Assembly: GCA_027485165.1 (NCBI GenBank)
Contig: JAIXRN010000046.1
Location: 1 to 48,093 of the forward strand
DNA: 48,093 nucleotides
Direction: 5' to 3'
Origin: Rubrivivax sp.
GTDB lineage: Bacteria; Pseudomonadota; Gammaproteobacteria; Burkholderiales; Burkholderiaceae_C
Both the position numbers and the translations under genes were made by a program. Each line of letters starts with the position of its first letter. Position 1 is the first letter of the stretch. A model generated the notes under the pieces. That model had not been told where the DNA came from, made no database searches, and saw only the letters and a program-made list of their open reading frames with translations. Shown one piece after another: positions 7,681 to 16,583 of the stretch.

Positions 7681-8895
7681 CTATTTCACAAAGCTGTTGA
7701 TCTGCATGATCGGCAGCATCACCGCCAGCATGATGAGTACGACCACCAGGCCCATCGCGACGATGAGCAGGGGTTCCAGGATCGTGGCGGCGGCAATGGC
7801 CCGGCGCTGCACTTCGGCCGACATCTGGCTGGACGCGCGCTGCAGCATCAGCGGCAGCTGGCCGGTCTGTTCGCCCAGGCGCGCGAACATGGCCAGCAGC
7901 CCCGGGAAGCGCTTCTTGGCCGCCAGCGCGCTGGCCAGCGGCGCGCCTTCGCGCACCTGCACCAGGGCGTCCATGGCGTCGGCGCGCATGGCCCGGTTGC
8001 CCAGCGTTTCAGCCGCGGCTTGCAGGGCCTTCAGGATGGGCACGCCGGCACCGGCCAGCATTGCCAGCGTGCCGCCGAAGCGCGCCGCGTTGTAGCCCCG
8101 CGCCAGCCGGCCGATGAAGGGCAGGCGCAGCAGGAAGGCGTCGCTGCGTTCGTGAAAGGCCGGGTTGCGCCGCGCCAGCGTCAAGAGCGCGCCACCACCG
8201 GCCAGCAGCACGGCCACCGCCCAGCCCCAGTTGCGCACGAAGGCGCTGATGGCCAGCATCACCACCGTCAGCGTGGGCAGGGCCCGCTTGCTGCTGCTGA
8301 AGACCCCGGCGATCTGCGGCACCACGTAGGTCATCAGCACGACGACGATGACGATCGCCACCAGCGAGACGATGGCCGGGTACAGCATCGCGCCCATGAC
8401 CTTGGCGCGCAGGGCCTGGCGCTGTTCCAGGTCGTCGGCCAGGCGTTCCAGCACGGCGCCCAGTGCACCGCTCTGTTCGCCGGCCGCGACCACGGCGCGG
8501 TAGACATCGTCAAATTCACGCGGGGCCGTGGCCAGCGCGCGGGCGAAGGCGCTGCCGGCGTTGACCTCGCTTTTCAGGTGCGCCACCAGTTCGCGCTGGC
8601 GGGTGTCCTCGGCCTCGTCGGCCAGGGCCGTGAGGGCGCGTTCCAGCGGCAGCCCCGAACCCACCAGCCCGGCCAGCTGGCGCGTCCACACCGTCAACCC
8701 GGTGGCGCCGAACACGCGGCCCCGGAACTTGGGCGCCGTGCCGTCGCTGGTGGCGGTGGTGACGGGCACCACATTCAGCGGCACCAGGGCACGCGCACGC
8801 AGCTGGCCACGCGCGGCCTTGGCGTTGTCGGCTTCCAGCAGGCCACCCTGGGTCTTGCCGGCGGCGTCCAGCGCTTCGAAACGGTAGGCGGGCAT
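7681..8895 (-). CDS. gspF: Type II secretion inner-membrane platform protein GspF
   Basis: GspF anchors the assembly ATPase GspE and the pseudopilus base in the inner membrane. The 404-residue protein opens with MPAYRFEALDAAGKTQGGLL, the conserved GspF N-terminus. It has two tandem T2SSF domains (about residues 70-190 and 270-395), each with a transmembrane helix (YPAIVSLVAIVIVVVLMTYV; LEPLLIVAMGLVVVLIMLAV). Motifs FARALATAPREFDDVYRAVV and AGEQSGALGAVLERLADDLE are standard. It is the last gene of the gsp operon, 103 bases after gspE, with a dispersed repeat in the gap. Confidence 0.95.
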   Translation of the reverse strand: MPAYRFEALDAAGKTQGGLLEADNAKAARGQLRARALVPLNVVPVTTATSDGTAPKFRGRVFGATGLTVWTRQLAGLVGSGLPLERALTALADEAEDTRQRELVAHLKSEVNAGSAFARALATAPREFDDVYRAVVAAGEQSGALGAVLERLADDLEQRQALRAKVMGAMLYPAIVSLVAIVIVVVLMTYVVPQIAGVFSSSKRALPTLTVVMLAISAFVRNWGWAVAVLLAGGGALLTLARRNPAFHERSDAFLLRLPFIGRLARGYNAARFGGTLAMLAGAGVPILKALQAAAETLGNRAMRADAMDALVQVREGAPLASALAAKKRFPGLLAMFARLGEQTGQLPLMLQRASSQMSAEVQRRAIAAATILEPLLIVAMGLVVVLIMLAVMLPIMQINSFVK

Positions 8896-8917
8896 GGCTA
8901 GGCCAACCTGCGGTCAG

Positions 8918-8998
8918 CGGCCGCCGCCGGGCCGCCCCAAGGCGGCCGCAGCCCCCCCGGGGGGTGGCGAAGGCGCGAAGCGACAAGCCTGGGGGTCA
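8918..8998 (-). repeat. Dispersed GC-rich hairpin repeat, copy C (abuts gspE stop)
   Basis: On the minus strand the copy begins at the gspE TGA, giving TGATGACCCCCAGG. It continues through a CCCCCCGGGGGG core and ends in GGCCCGGCGGCGGC. It fills most of the gspE-gspF gap. It creates a short false reading frame starting at the ATG overlapping the stop. Same layout as copies A and B. Confidence 0.72.
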
Positions 8999-10420
8999 TC
9001 ATTCACGGGTCACGCGCAGCACTTCTTCAGGGCTGGTAATGCCCGCTTCCACCAGCCGCTGCCCGTCTTCGCGCATCGACCGCAGGCCCGCGGCTTCGGC
9101 GGCCACGAACAGCTGGTTTTCGCCCACGCGGTTGTGGATCAGCGCGCGCAGCTTGTCGTCGGCCACCATCAGTTCGTACACGCCCGTGCGGCCCTTGTAG
9201 CCGGTCTGGCCGCAGTGGTCGCAGCCCACCGGGTGCCAGTGGCCGCGGCTGTCTTCGCGCTTGCACAGCGGGCACAGCTTGCGCACCAGGCGCTGCGCCA
9301 GCACGCCCAGCAGGCTGCTGGACAACAGGAAGGGCTCCACGCCCATGTCGATGAGGCGCGTGACGCTGCTGACCGCGTCGTTGGTGTGCACGGTGGCCAG
9401 CACCAGGTGGCCCGTCAGGCTGGCCTGGATGGCGATCTGCGCGGTCTCGAAGTCGCGGATCTCGCCGATCATGATCACGTCGGGGTCCTGGCGCAGGATG
9501 GCGCGCAGGGCCTTGGCAAACGTCAGGTCGATCTTCGGGTTCACCTGCGTCTGGCCGATGCCTTGCAACTCGTATTCCACCGGGTCTTCCACCGTCAGCA
9601 CGTTGGTGGTGGCGGTGTCCACGCGGCCCAGGCTGGCGTACAGCGTGGTCGTCTTGCCTGAACCCGTGGGCCCGGTGACGAGCACGATGCCGTGCGGCTG
9701 CTTCACCAGCTTGTTGAAGGACTTCAACACGTCGGCGCCCATGCCCAGACCTTCGAGCGTGAACTTGCTCTCCGTCTTGTCCAGCAGACGCAGCACGGCG
9801 CGTTCGCCATGCGACGAAGGCAGGGTGCTGACGCGCACGTCGATGGCGCGGCCGCCGATCCGCAAGCTGATGCGCCCGTCCTGCGGCAGCCGCTTTTCGG
9901 CGATGTCCAGCTCGGCCATGATCTTCAGCCGGCTGATCATCGCCGCGTGCAGGGCCTTGTTGGGCTGCACCACCTCACGCAGCGTGCCGTCGACGCGGAA
10001 GCGCACGGCGCTGCTGCGTTCATAGGGTTCGATGTGGATGTCGGAAGCGCCGTCCTTGGCCGCCTGCGTCAGCAGCGCGTTCAGCATGCGGATGATGGGC
10101 GCGTCGTTGGCGGCTTCCAGCAGGTCTTCCACCGCGGGCAGGTCCTGCATCATGCGGCTCAGGTCGACACCGCTTTCGACTTCGCCGATCACCGCCGCGG
10201 CACTGCTTTCGCCACCGGCGTAGACGGTGCTGATGCGCTGCGTCAGCGTCTCGTTCGTCTCGCGTTCGAAGCTGTCGATCTCAAAGAGCCGCGTCACTTC
10301 GGCCAGCGCTGAAGCGGGTGTGCTTTCGCCGGCCCACAGCACCAGCTGCGAGCCGTCGTCTTCCAGCAGCAGGGTGTTGGCCTTGGCGAAGGCGTAGGGC
10401 AAGGGATGGCGTGAACCCAT
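8999..10420 (-). CDS. gspE: Type II secretion assembly ATPase GspE
   Basis: GspE is the cytoplasmic hexameric ATPase that drives pseudopilus extension. The 473-residue protein shows an N-terminal GspL-binding region (about 1-100), then SDIHIEPYERSSAVRFRVDG. Walker A GPTGSGKT is at residues 250-257, followed by the Asp box and Walker B (LRQDPDVIMIGEIRD) and the His box (LATVHTNDA). The zinc-binding cysteines are C383, C386, C400 and C403 (CPLC and CDHC). Fourteen bases separate it from gspD upstream. All catalytic elements are intact. Confidence 0.96.
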   Translation of the reverse strand: MGSRHPLPYAFAKANTLLLEDDGSQLVLWAGESTPASALAEVTRLFEIDSFERETNETLTQRISTVYAGGESSAAAVIGEVESGVDLSRMMQDLPAVEDLLEAANDAPIIRMLNALLTQAAKDGASDIHIEPYERSSAVRFRVDGTLREVVQPNKALHAAMISRLKIMAELDIAEKRLPQDGRISLRIGGRAIDVRVSTLPSSHGERAVLRLLDKTESKFTLEGLGMGADVLKSFNKLVKQPHGIVLVTGPTGSGKTTTLYASLGRVDTATTNVLTVEDPVEYELQGIGQTQVNPKIDLTFAKALRAILRQDPDVIMIGEIRDFETAQIAIQASLTGHLVLATVHTNDAVSSVTRLIDMGVEPFLLSSSLLGVLAQRLVRKLCPLCKREDSRGHWHPVGCDHCGQTGYKGRTGVYELMVADDKLRALIHNRVGENQLFVAAEAAGLRSMREDGQRLVEAGITSPEEVLRVTRE

Positions 10421-10434
10421 GGTGTGTTCTCGGC

Positions 10435-12663
10435 TCAGGGGGCCCGTTGGGCCGGCGCCTGGCCGGCAGGTGCGGGTGTATCCGGGGGCGGCGGGGCCAG
10501 CGGCGGCAGGGTGGTGGCAGCCGGAGAGCCGGGCGCGCGCATCGGCGGCAGCACGGGCGATTCGTTGATCGGGATCAGCACGTTGCCGTTGGGCTGCGTG
10601 TCCTTCTGCTGGCCGCGCAGCTGTTCATAGCGGTCGACCGAGAAACGGTTGGTGCTGTCACCGTCGCGCATGACGATGGGGCGCAGGAACACCATCAGGT
10701 TGGTCCGCCGGCGCTCGCGGCTTTCGCTGCGGAACAGGCCGCCAACGTAAGGGATGTCGCCCAGCAGCGGCACCTTACTCTTGTTGTCGATGAAGCGGTC
10801 TTCGATCAGGCCGCCCAGCACCAGGATCTGCCCATCGTCCACCACCACCGTGCCTTCGATGCTGCGCTTGGTGGTGCTGGGACCGGCGTTGCTGGTGCCG
10901 GCAGCGACGTCGGTCTTGACGCTGCTCTGTTCCTGAAAGATGGTCATGCGTACCGCGCCGCCTTCACCGATCTGCGGCTTGATGCGCAGCGTGATGCCCA
11001 CGTCCTTGCGTTCGATGGTCTGGAAAGGGTTGGTGTTGGCGCCACCGCCCTGCCCCGTGAACTGGCCGGTGATGAAAGGCACGTTTTCGCCCACCACGAT
11101 CTTGGCTTCTTCGTTGTCCAGCGTGATCAGGTTCGGGGTGCTGACGATGTTGGTGTTGGCCTGGGTCTGCAGAAGCCTGGCGATCGCGGCCAGCGACACC
11201 ACGCCGTTGACGCTGCGCAACAGGCCGATGTTCAGGCCCGACCCCAGGTTCACCGTGCCCTGGGCGGCGCTGGTGTTGATGTCGATGATGCTGGGCGCGC
11301 CGCTGCTGCCGAAGTTGGTGCCGTAGACCAGGCCGGTCTTGTCGCCGCTCTTGCCCAGCAGGCCCTGCCACTGGAAGCCGAAATCGGCAGCGTCGCCGCC
11401 TGACACTTCCACGATCATGCTTTCGATGTAGACCTGGGCACGACGGGTGTCGAGCTGGTCGATCATCGCCCGCACCTGGCGGTACAGCGGCTCGGGCGCG
11501 GTGATGATGAGCGAATTGGTGGCCGGGTCGGCCTGGATAAAGCCGCCGGTGGACACCGCTGCGGGCGTTGACACCGTGCCGCCGCCCGTGCCCAGTGCCC
11601 CGGTCTGCCCGGTGGCGACGCCGGTGTTGGGGTTGTTCAGGTTCAGCCCGGTGTTCTGGGCCCGGCCCAGGGTGCTGCTGGCGCCACCACCGCTGCTGTC
11701 GCCACCGGCAGCCCCGAAGGCTGCACGCACCACGGTCGCCAGGCGCACGGCGTCGGCGTTCTTCAGGTGCACCACGTACATGCCGCCGCCCGGGCCGACG
11801 CTGGACACCGGCCGGTCCAGCCGCGCGATGGTGGCCCGCAGGGCGGCCAGGCGCGCGGCGTTGGCGGCCTTGATGATGAGCGCGTTGCTGCGCGTGTCCA
11901 CCAGCACCGTGGTGCTGCCGCCGCCCTGGGCCTGCGGTGCGCCCGGCACCTGGCCCCCGCCTTCGGCCAGGCGCTGTACCAGGGGCGCCAGGTCGCTGGC
12001 CACGGCGTGCTGCAGCTGCACCACTTCCACGTCGGTGCCGGCAGGCTGGTCCAGCGCGGCGATGATGCGACTGATGCGCTGCAGGTTTTCGGCGTAGTCG
12101 GTGATGACGAGGCTGTTGTTGCCCGGGTTGGCGTTGATGGTGTTGTTGGCGCTGATCAGCGGGCGCAGCACCGCCACCAGGCTGTTCGGGTTCTCGAAGC
12201 GCAGCGGGAAGATCTGGGTGATGACCTGGTCGCCCTTGACCCCCACTTCACCCACCGACACGGTGCTGGTCTGCAGCTTGGCGTCGGCCTCGGGCACCAC
12301 CTTCAGCAGGCCGCCGCTTTCCACCACGGCAAAGCTCAGGCCGCGCAGCGCGGTCTGGTAAGACTGCCAGGCCTGGGCCACGGTCTGCGGCTGTTCGCTG
12401 TAGACGGTGATGTTGCCGCGCACACGGGGGTCGACGATGATGGGCCGGTCCATCATGGCGGCAAAGGCGCGGGTGACGGCTTCGATGTCGGCATTGACGA
12501 AGTTCACCGTCACGGGTGCGCGCGACTTCAGCCCCTGGGCGAACGCCGCACCCGGGGCCAGCGGCAGCGCCATCGCCGCGGCGCACAGCAGGGCCAGGCC
12601 GCGCTGGGCCGGGTGGCGCTGCGCCTGGGGCCGCGCGGGGTGGATTGGTGGGTTCATGCTCAT
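10435..12663 (-). CDS. gspD: Type II secretion outer-membrane secretin GspD
   Basis: GspD forms the outer-membrane channel. The 742-residue precursor has a signal peptide ending near GAAFAQ and an N0 domain (VTVNFVNADIEAVTRAFAAM). N1-N3 repeats follow (ITQIFPLRFENPNSLVAVLR; VEVVQLQHAVASDLAPLVQR; YVVHLKNADAVRLATVVRAA), with a Gly/Thr/Asn-rich insertion in N3. The secretin domain has VPLLGDIPYVGGLFRS and TNLMVFLRPIVMRDGD. A Pro-rich tail closes the protein. The start ATG at 12663 overlaps the gspN stop by four bases; an open frame further upstream is shadow of gspN. No pilotin gene is adjacent. Confidence 0.94.
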   Translation of the reverse strand: MSMNPPIHPARPQAQRHPAQRGLALLCAAAMALPLAPGAAFAQGLKSRAPVTVNFVNADIEAVTRAFAAMMDRPIIVDPRVRGNITVYSEQPQTVAQAWQSYQTALRGLSFAVVESGGLLKVVPEADAKLQTSTVSVGEVGVKGDQVITQIFPLRFENPNSLVAVLRPLISANNTINANPGNNSLVITDYAENLQRISRIIAALDQPAGTDVEVVQLQHAVASDLAPLVQRLAEGGGQVPGAPQAQGGGSTTVLVDTRSNALIIKAANAARLAALRATIARLDRPVSSVGPGGGMYVVHLKNADAVRLATVVRAAFGAAGGDSSGGGASSTLGRAQNTGLNLNNPNTGVATGQTGALGTGGGTVSTPAAVSTGGFIQADPATNSLIITAPEPLYRQVRAMIDQLDTRRAQVYIESMIVEVSGGDAADFGFQWQGLLGKSGDKTGLVYGTNFGSSGAPSIIDINTSAAQGTVNLGSGLNIGLLRSVNGVVSLAAIARLLQTQANTNIVSTPNLITLDNEEAKIVVGENVPFITGQFTGQGGGANTNPFQTIERKDVGITLRIKPQIGEGGAVRMTIFQEQSSVKTDVAAGTSNAGPSTTKRSIEGTVVVDDGQILVLGGLIEDRFIDNKSKVPLLGDIPYVGGLFRSESRERRRTNLMVFLRPIVMRDGDSTNRFSVDRYEQLRGQQKDTQPNGNVLIPINESPVLPPMRAPGSPAATTLPPLAPPPPDTPAPAGQAPAQRAP

Positions 12664-13475
12664 CCGATCGAAATGACAGACCGCGCCCCCTGGCGTCGGC
12701 CGATGATGTTCAGCAGGTTGTTCAGCACCGTTTCGGACCCGGGGGCCGCACTGGCTTCGCCGTTGAACCGCAGCTTCGACGCCACCCACTGGCCCTGGCC
12801 CTGCAGCAGCAGCGCACCGCTGGTGGTGGCCAGCTGCAGCGTCGCCGTGCCGTCGCCACCGCCCGCGCCAAGTGGCGTGCCGGTCAGCGCCAGCGTGTAG
12901 CTGCCCAGCACGTCCAGGGTGGACAGGCGCGAAGCAAAAGCGTTCAGTGCCAGATCGGCGCGGCCATCGACGCGCCAGCGGCCCTGCACGCTTTCCAGCA
13001 CCAGACCGGAACTGGACAACTGCAGCGACCCGCTGGGCTGCAGCGTGTTCCAGGGCGTGCCCAGGCCCACCAGCCAGGCCGCCGGCCACTGGCCCACGGG
13101 CTGGCCGCCGGGGGTCGGCGGCAGTTCGATGCGCAGGCGGCCGAAGCCCGGCCGCAGCAGCAGACGCAATTCGCCGTTGATGCAGCAGGCGTGCTGCGCG
13201 GTCACCGTCAGGCCGCTGCCCTGCCAGCCCAGGCGCCACTGCAGCCGCCCGGGCAGCGCACTGGCGTCGCGGCTGCCCACGCCGCCCGTCAGCACCGGCA
13301 CGGCGCTGCCGTTCCAGACCGTGCCGCGGGCATCGGCCAGCAGCAGGCGCTGGTCGGTGGCGCTGGCCAGGGCACCGGCCAGCCAGGCCGCCGGAGCCCA
13401 GGCCACCAGGGCCAGCAGCGCGCCGGACGCGGCACCAGCCAGGCCCAGCACCAGGCTGGCGCGGCGCGCGTTCAC
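12660..13475 (-). CDS. gspN: Type II secretion protein GspN
   Basis: GspN is an accessory T2SS protein found in some systems; its exact role is unsettled. The 271-residue product has one N-terminal membrane anchor (LVLGLAGAASGALLALVAWA), then a periplasmic beta-rich region with DARGTVWNGSAVPVL and ALPGRLQWRLGWQG. These match the GspN family pattern (GTVWnGsA and W-rich strands). It overlaps gspM upstream and gspD downstream by four bases each. It lies in the usual betaproteobacterial position between gspM and gspD. Confidence 0.88.
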   Translation of the reverse strand: MNARRASLVLGLAGAASGALLALVAWAPAAWLAGALASATDQRLLLADARGTVWNGSAVPVLTGGVGSRDASALPGRLQWRLGWQGSGLTVTAQHACCINGELRLLLRPGFGRLRIELPPTPGGQPVGQWPAAWLVGLGTPWNTLQPSGSLQLSSSGLVLESVQGRWRVDGRADLALNAFASRLSTLDVLGSYTLALTGTPLGAGGGDGTATLQLATTSGALLLQGQGQWVASKLRFNGEASAAPGSETVLNNLLNIIGRRQGARSVISIG

Positions 13476-13996
13476 AGCGCGCCCCCGATGGCGACGATGA
13501 GCGTGCCGCTGTAGCCATTGGCCGCGCGCGACAGCGTGGCTTCGACCGGGCGCGCCCGCGCGCCGCTGCGGGCTGCAGCCAGCCAGTCACGCAGTTCAGA
13601 CGTGCCGACGTTGGTGAGCGTCAGCACCACACGGTCGCCCTGCACCGACAGGCGGGCCTTGTCGCCCAGCCGTTCCGTGGCCGACTTCAGCGCGGCCAGG
13701 CTTTGTTCCGGGCTCATGGGCGTGGCGCCGCGCAGTTCGGCGGCTTCGGCAGCGCGCTTTTGCATCGCCTGCCACTGCACTTCCACGGCGTCGCGCTGCG
13801 CTGGCGCGGTGGCCAGGGTGCGCAGGGCCGGCTGCACGGCCACCAGCCAGGTCAGGAACAACAGCAGCGCCAGGCCGGCCAGGCTGGCCAGGCGGCGTTC
13901 GCGTTCGGGCAGGGCAGCCCAGCGCGCACGCCAGGGGGCCAGGGCGGCCTTCAGGCCGGCGGCGGCCTGGCTGCCAGGGCTGGTGTCGGCCTTCAT
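13472..13996 (-). CDS. gspM: Type II secretion protein GspM
   Basis: GspM is a bitopic inner-membrane protein that stabilises GspL and GspE. The 174-residue protein has a short cytoplasmic N-terminus ending WAALPERERRLASLAG, one transmembrane helix (LALLLFLTWLVAVQPALRTL) and a periplasmic ferredoxin-like domain (residues about 90-174). Sequence similarity in this family is low, so the call rests on topology, the ERRL-TM-P pattern and position between gspL and gspN. Overlaps both neighbours by four bases. Confidence 0.9.
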   Translation of the reverse strand: MKADTSPGSQAAAGLKAALAPWRARWAALPERERRLASLAGLALLLFLTWLVAVQPALRTLATAPAQRDAVEVQWQAMQKRAAEAAELRGATPMSPEQSLAALKSATERLGDKARLSVQGDRVVLTLTNVGTSELRDWLAAARSGARARPVEATLSRAANGYSGTLIVAIGGAL

Positions 13997-15255
13997 GCCG
14001 CACCCCCCTTGCCGTCGGCGGCCCGGCGACTGACCGTGACACGGCCTTCGGCGGCTTCGGCGGCGTAGCCAGCAGCTCGCAGCCGTTCACGGAACTGGCC
14101 CAGCTGCGCTTCGCCCCAGCCTGGGGCGGCCACGGTCAGCCGGCCGCCTTCAAAGCGCAGGGTCTGCACGGGGCCCTGGCCGTCGGGCCAGGCCGCCGCG
14201 GCGGCGGCCAGCAGGGCTTCCAGGTCGCTGTCGCCAGCGCGGCCGGCAGCGGCGCGCAGGCGGTCGGTTTCGCGTTCCATCTGCACCGGCGCGTCCAGCA
14301 CGGCGCGCACGCCGGGGTGGGTGCTGCGCAGCAGCTGCACCATGGCTTCCTTGCGTTCCACCACCGCCTGGCGCTGCTGCCAGGCCCAGGCATTCAGGCC
14401 CAGCAGCTGCACCCCCACCAGGGCTGCCAGGCCCCAGCGCACGGGGCGCCATTCAGGGCTTTGCAGGCGGCGGCCGACGTCGCGCAGCGCGCGCGTGCCG
14501 CGGTGGCGGGCGGCCAGGTCGAACTGGCGCAGGTTCACGGGGGCCTGGGCGGCTTCCAGCGCGCGTTCGGCTGCGGTCATCACCGGCACCGGTGCGCCCA
14601 GCCAGCGTTCAGCTGCCGATGCAGCGGCCGGGGTGGCGGTCCAGTGCACGCTGATGTCGGCCGGCGGCTGCAAAGCCCGCGCCAGCGCACCGGCCAGCCG
14701 CAGGCAGACCACGCCGTCGGGCTGCGCCAGCGCCAGCCAGGGCGGCACGTCAACGCCGGGGTCGGTATCGAAGAAGTGGCCGCGGCCGGCCTGCGAACCG
14801 GCGTCGGTGGGCAGGCTGGACGGCACCACCCGTTCCACCATGCACCCGGACTGTTCCAGGCCGGCCAGCATCGCCGCCAGCCAGGCGCGGTGCATCACCG
14901 CCACCCAGCCGGGCTGGCCGCCGGCCGCACCCGGGCCCAGGGCCAGGTGCAGGTGGTCTTCGTCTTCCAGCAGCGTGTCTTCCAGCACCCCGGCCAGCGC
15001 GGCGCGCAGCCGCGCCGGCGGTGCCTTGGGCACGTCGATGCGGTGCCAGCTGACATCGGCTTCGGCCAGCACCAGCACCACGCTGTCGGCACGCGGCAGC
15101 AAGGCCGGGGCGGCGCGCCCCACCTGGGTGGCGCGACGGCCGTCGGCGCTGAGCACGAAGTCCAGCTCGGCCGGCAGGCGCAGGCCCGACGCCGCATCGG
15201 CCGCACGCACCGACAGCCGGTCGCGGGCGGGCAGCTGGATGACGAGGATGGACAT
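13993..15255 (-). CDS. gspL: Type II secretion protein GspL
   Basis: GspL links the cytoplasmic ATPase to the periplasmic machinery. The 420-residue protein has an actin-like cytoplasmic domain (about residues 1-240) with LLPRADSVVLVLAEADVSWH and LEDTLLEDEDHLHLALG. One transmembrane helix follows (WGLAALVGVQLLGLNAWAWQ, about residues 268-287), then a periplasmic coiled-coil and ferredoxin-like domain. Unlike every other junction in this operon except gspE-gspF, gspL does not touch its upstream partner: 326 bases separate it from gspK. Confidence 0.92.
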   Translation of the reverse strand: MSILVIQLPARDRLSVRAADAASGLRLPAELDFVLSADGRRATQVGRAAPALLPRADSVVLVLAEADVSWHRIDVPKAPPARLRAALAGVLEDTLLEDEDHLHLALGPGAAGGQPGWVAVMHRAWLAAMLAGLEQSGCMVERVVPSSLPTDAGSQAGRGHFFDTDPGVDVPPWLALAQPDGVVCLRLAGALARALQPPADISVHWTATPAAASAAERWLGAPVPVMTAAERALEAAQAPVNLRQFDLAARHRGTRALRDVGRRLQSPEWRPVRWGLAALVGVQLLGLNAWAWQQRQAVVERKEAMVQLLRSTHPGVRAVLDAPVQMERETDRLRAAAGRAGDSDLEALLAAAAAAWPDGQGPVQTLRFEGGRLTVAAPGWGEAQLGQFRERLRAAGYAAEAAEGRVTVSRRAADGKGGAA

Positions 15256-15581
15256 GGCTTAGGGGGCGGTGGTGACGGTGGAAAGGGATCAGGAAGATCG
15301 GGCCGCCGGCGGCCCAAGGGGCGAAGCCGACGGGCTTGGCCGGGCGGGCAGGGCTTGCGGGGCCCTGGCGCACGGCTTCGCCCGGCTCAACGGCTTTATC
15401 GGCTGGCCCCGGCGGAACTTGTCCGCCGCCGCGCAACCAGCGAGCCACCGTATTGTGGCGGGGCGCGCGGCCCAGCCTGGCCGCAGGCGCAGGGGGAAAC
15501 ACCCCCAGTTCAGCGGCTGGCCGGCCAGCCGGGGGCGGGCGGCCTGTGTGCAGTCGCGCTTCATGCGGCTTTCATCCGGTG
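15256..15581. other. 326-bp gap inside the gsp operon (gspK-gspL)
   Basis: No credible gene is seen on either strand; open frames here have poor composition and no family resemblance. The 15290-15330 part (gggccgccggcggcccaagg, then gcgaagccgacgggc) partly resembles the dispersed repeats at gspI, gspE and gspF. The stretch also has CCCCC/GGGGG hairpin potential. A separate promoter for gspL-M-N-D-E-F could lie here, but I could not identify convincing -35/-10 elements. Confidence 0.5.
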
Positions 15582-16583
15582 TCAACGGCCGTCATTCAGC
15601 ACCAGATTCACGCGTTCACGCCGCACTACCAGCACCTGGCCGCCGCGCCTTTCGATCAGCGAGCGTTCTTCCACCGCCCGGTCGTCCAGCCGGAGCCGGC
15701 CTGTCACTTCAAACCAGCTGCTGGCCACGCTGACCCGGCTGGCGTCCTGCAGCTGGGTTTCCGACAGCAGCGCCTTGACTTCCTCGACCGTAGCGAAAGG
15801 CTTGCGCTGGCGCGCCTGCACCAGGCGTTCGGCGCTGCCCAGGTCCAGGCCATCGATGGCCGCGGCCAGCACTTCGCGCGGCGCGGTGTTGACATTCACC
15901 GGCGTGGCCACCGGCAGGATGTCGACCCAGGCCGCCAGGCGGCGCAGCCAGTCGGCTTCGATGCCCAGCCAGGCCAGGTCGGCCATGCGCTGGGGCGCCA
16001 GCACCGCGCCGGCACCCGGCGCGCTGTCGGCCGCGCTGCCGAGGGGCAGCGCCGGGCCCCAGGCGCTGCGCAGGCCGTCGGCCAGGCGCTGCGCGGTGCC
16101 GCCGGGCAGGTTGGCCTGGGCACACAGGCGGTCCAGGGTCTGCAGTTCGGCGGGCACGATCTTGCCGGTCGGGTCGACCAGGCGGCGCAGGTTCCAGCGC
16201 GACTGCGCGTCGACGATGGTGCCCGAGATGAAGGCCTCGGGGCCGCCATCTGCGTTGTTGTCGCGGTCGGCGGCCAGGAAGGTGGACAGGCGCGCCTCGG
16301 CCAGCGGGGTGGCCCAGGGTTCATCCAGCGAATCGACCTGCGGCCCGCCGCCACGGTTGCCGCGCAGGTCTTCGCGCAGGATGAGCCGCGCCCAGTCCAG
16401 CGCGCCGCTCAGGATCCACAGCGACTGCGCCCGCGCGCGTTCGGCGGCTTCCACCTGCAGCGCCTGGTTCTGCTGCCAGACCATGCCACCGGCCAGCGTG
16501 GCCACCAGAGTCAGGATCAGCATCGCCAGCAGCAAGGCGGCGCCGCGGCGCGGCGGGGTGGGCAGGCGCGTGCGCGTGCGCAT
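15582..16583 (-). CDS. gspK: Type II secretion minor pseudopilin GspK
   Basis: GspK caps the pseudopilus tip with GspI and GspJ. The 333-residue protein has a prepilin leader MRTRTRLPTPPRRG cut before AALLLAMLILTLVATLAGGM. It has the family-typical large globular head with VDPTGKIVPAELQTLDRLCA and TPVNVNTAPREVLAAAIDGL, a helix-hairpin-helix-like K-type motif. The start shares one base with the gspJ stop (TGATG). Confidence 0.94.
   Translation of the reverse strand: MRTRTRLPTPPRRGAALLLAMLILTLVATLAGGMVWQQNQALQVEAAERARAQSLWILSGALDWARLILREDLRGNRGGGPQVDSLDEPWATPLAEARLSTFLAADRDNNADGGPEAFISGTIVDAQSRWNLRRLVDPTGKIVPAELQTLDRLCAQANLPGGTAQRLADGLRSAWGPALPLGSAADSAPGAGAVLAPQRMADLAWLGIEADWLRRLAAWVDILPVATPVNVNTAPREVLAAAIDGLDLGSAERLVQARQRKPFATVEEVKALLSETQLQDASRVSVASSWFEVTGRLRLDDRAVEERSLIERRGGQVLVVRRERVNLVLNDGR

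Noticed and set aside
10435..13590. Extended N-terminus for GspD running through gspN
   Set aside because: The upstream part is a shadow of gspN and gspM; the ATG at 12663 gives a proper signal peptide and a four-base overlap.
15289..15585. Small gene between gspK and gspL (98 codons, minus strand, TTG start)
   Set aside because: No ribosome-binding site, no hydrophobic or domain pattern, and partial identity to a dispersed repeat.
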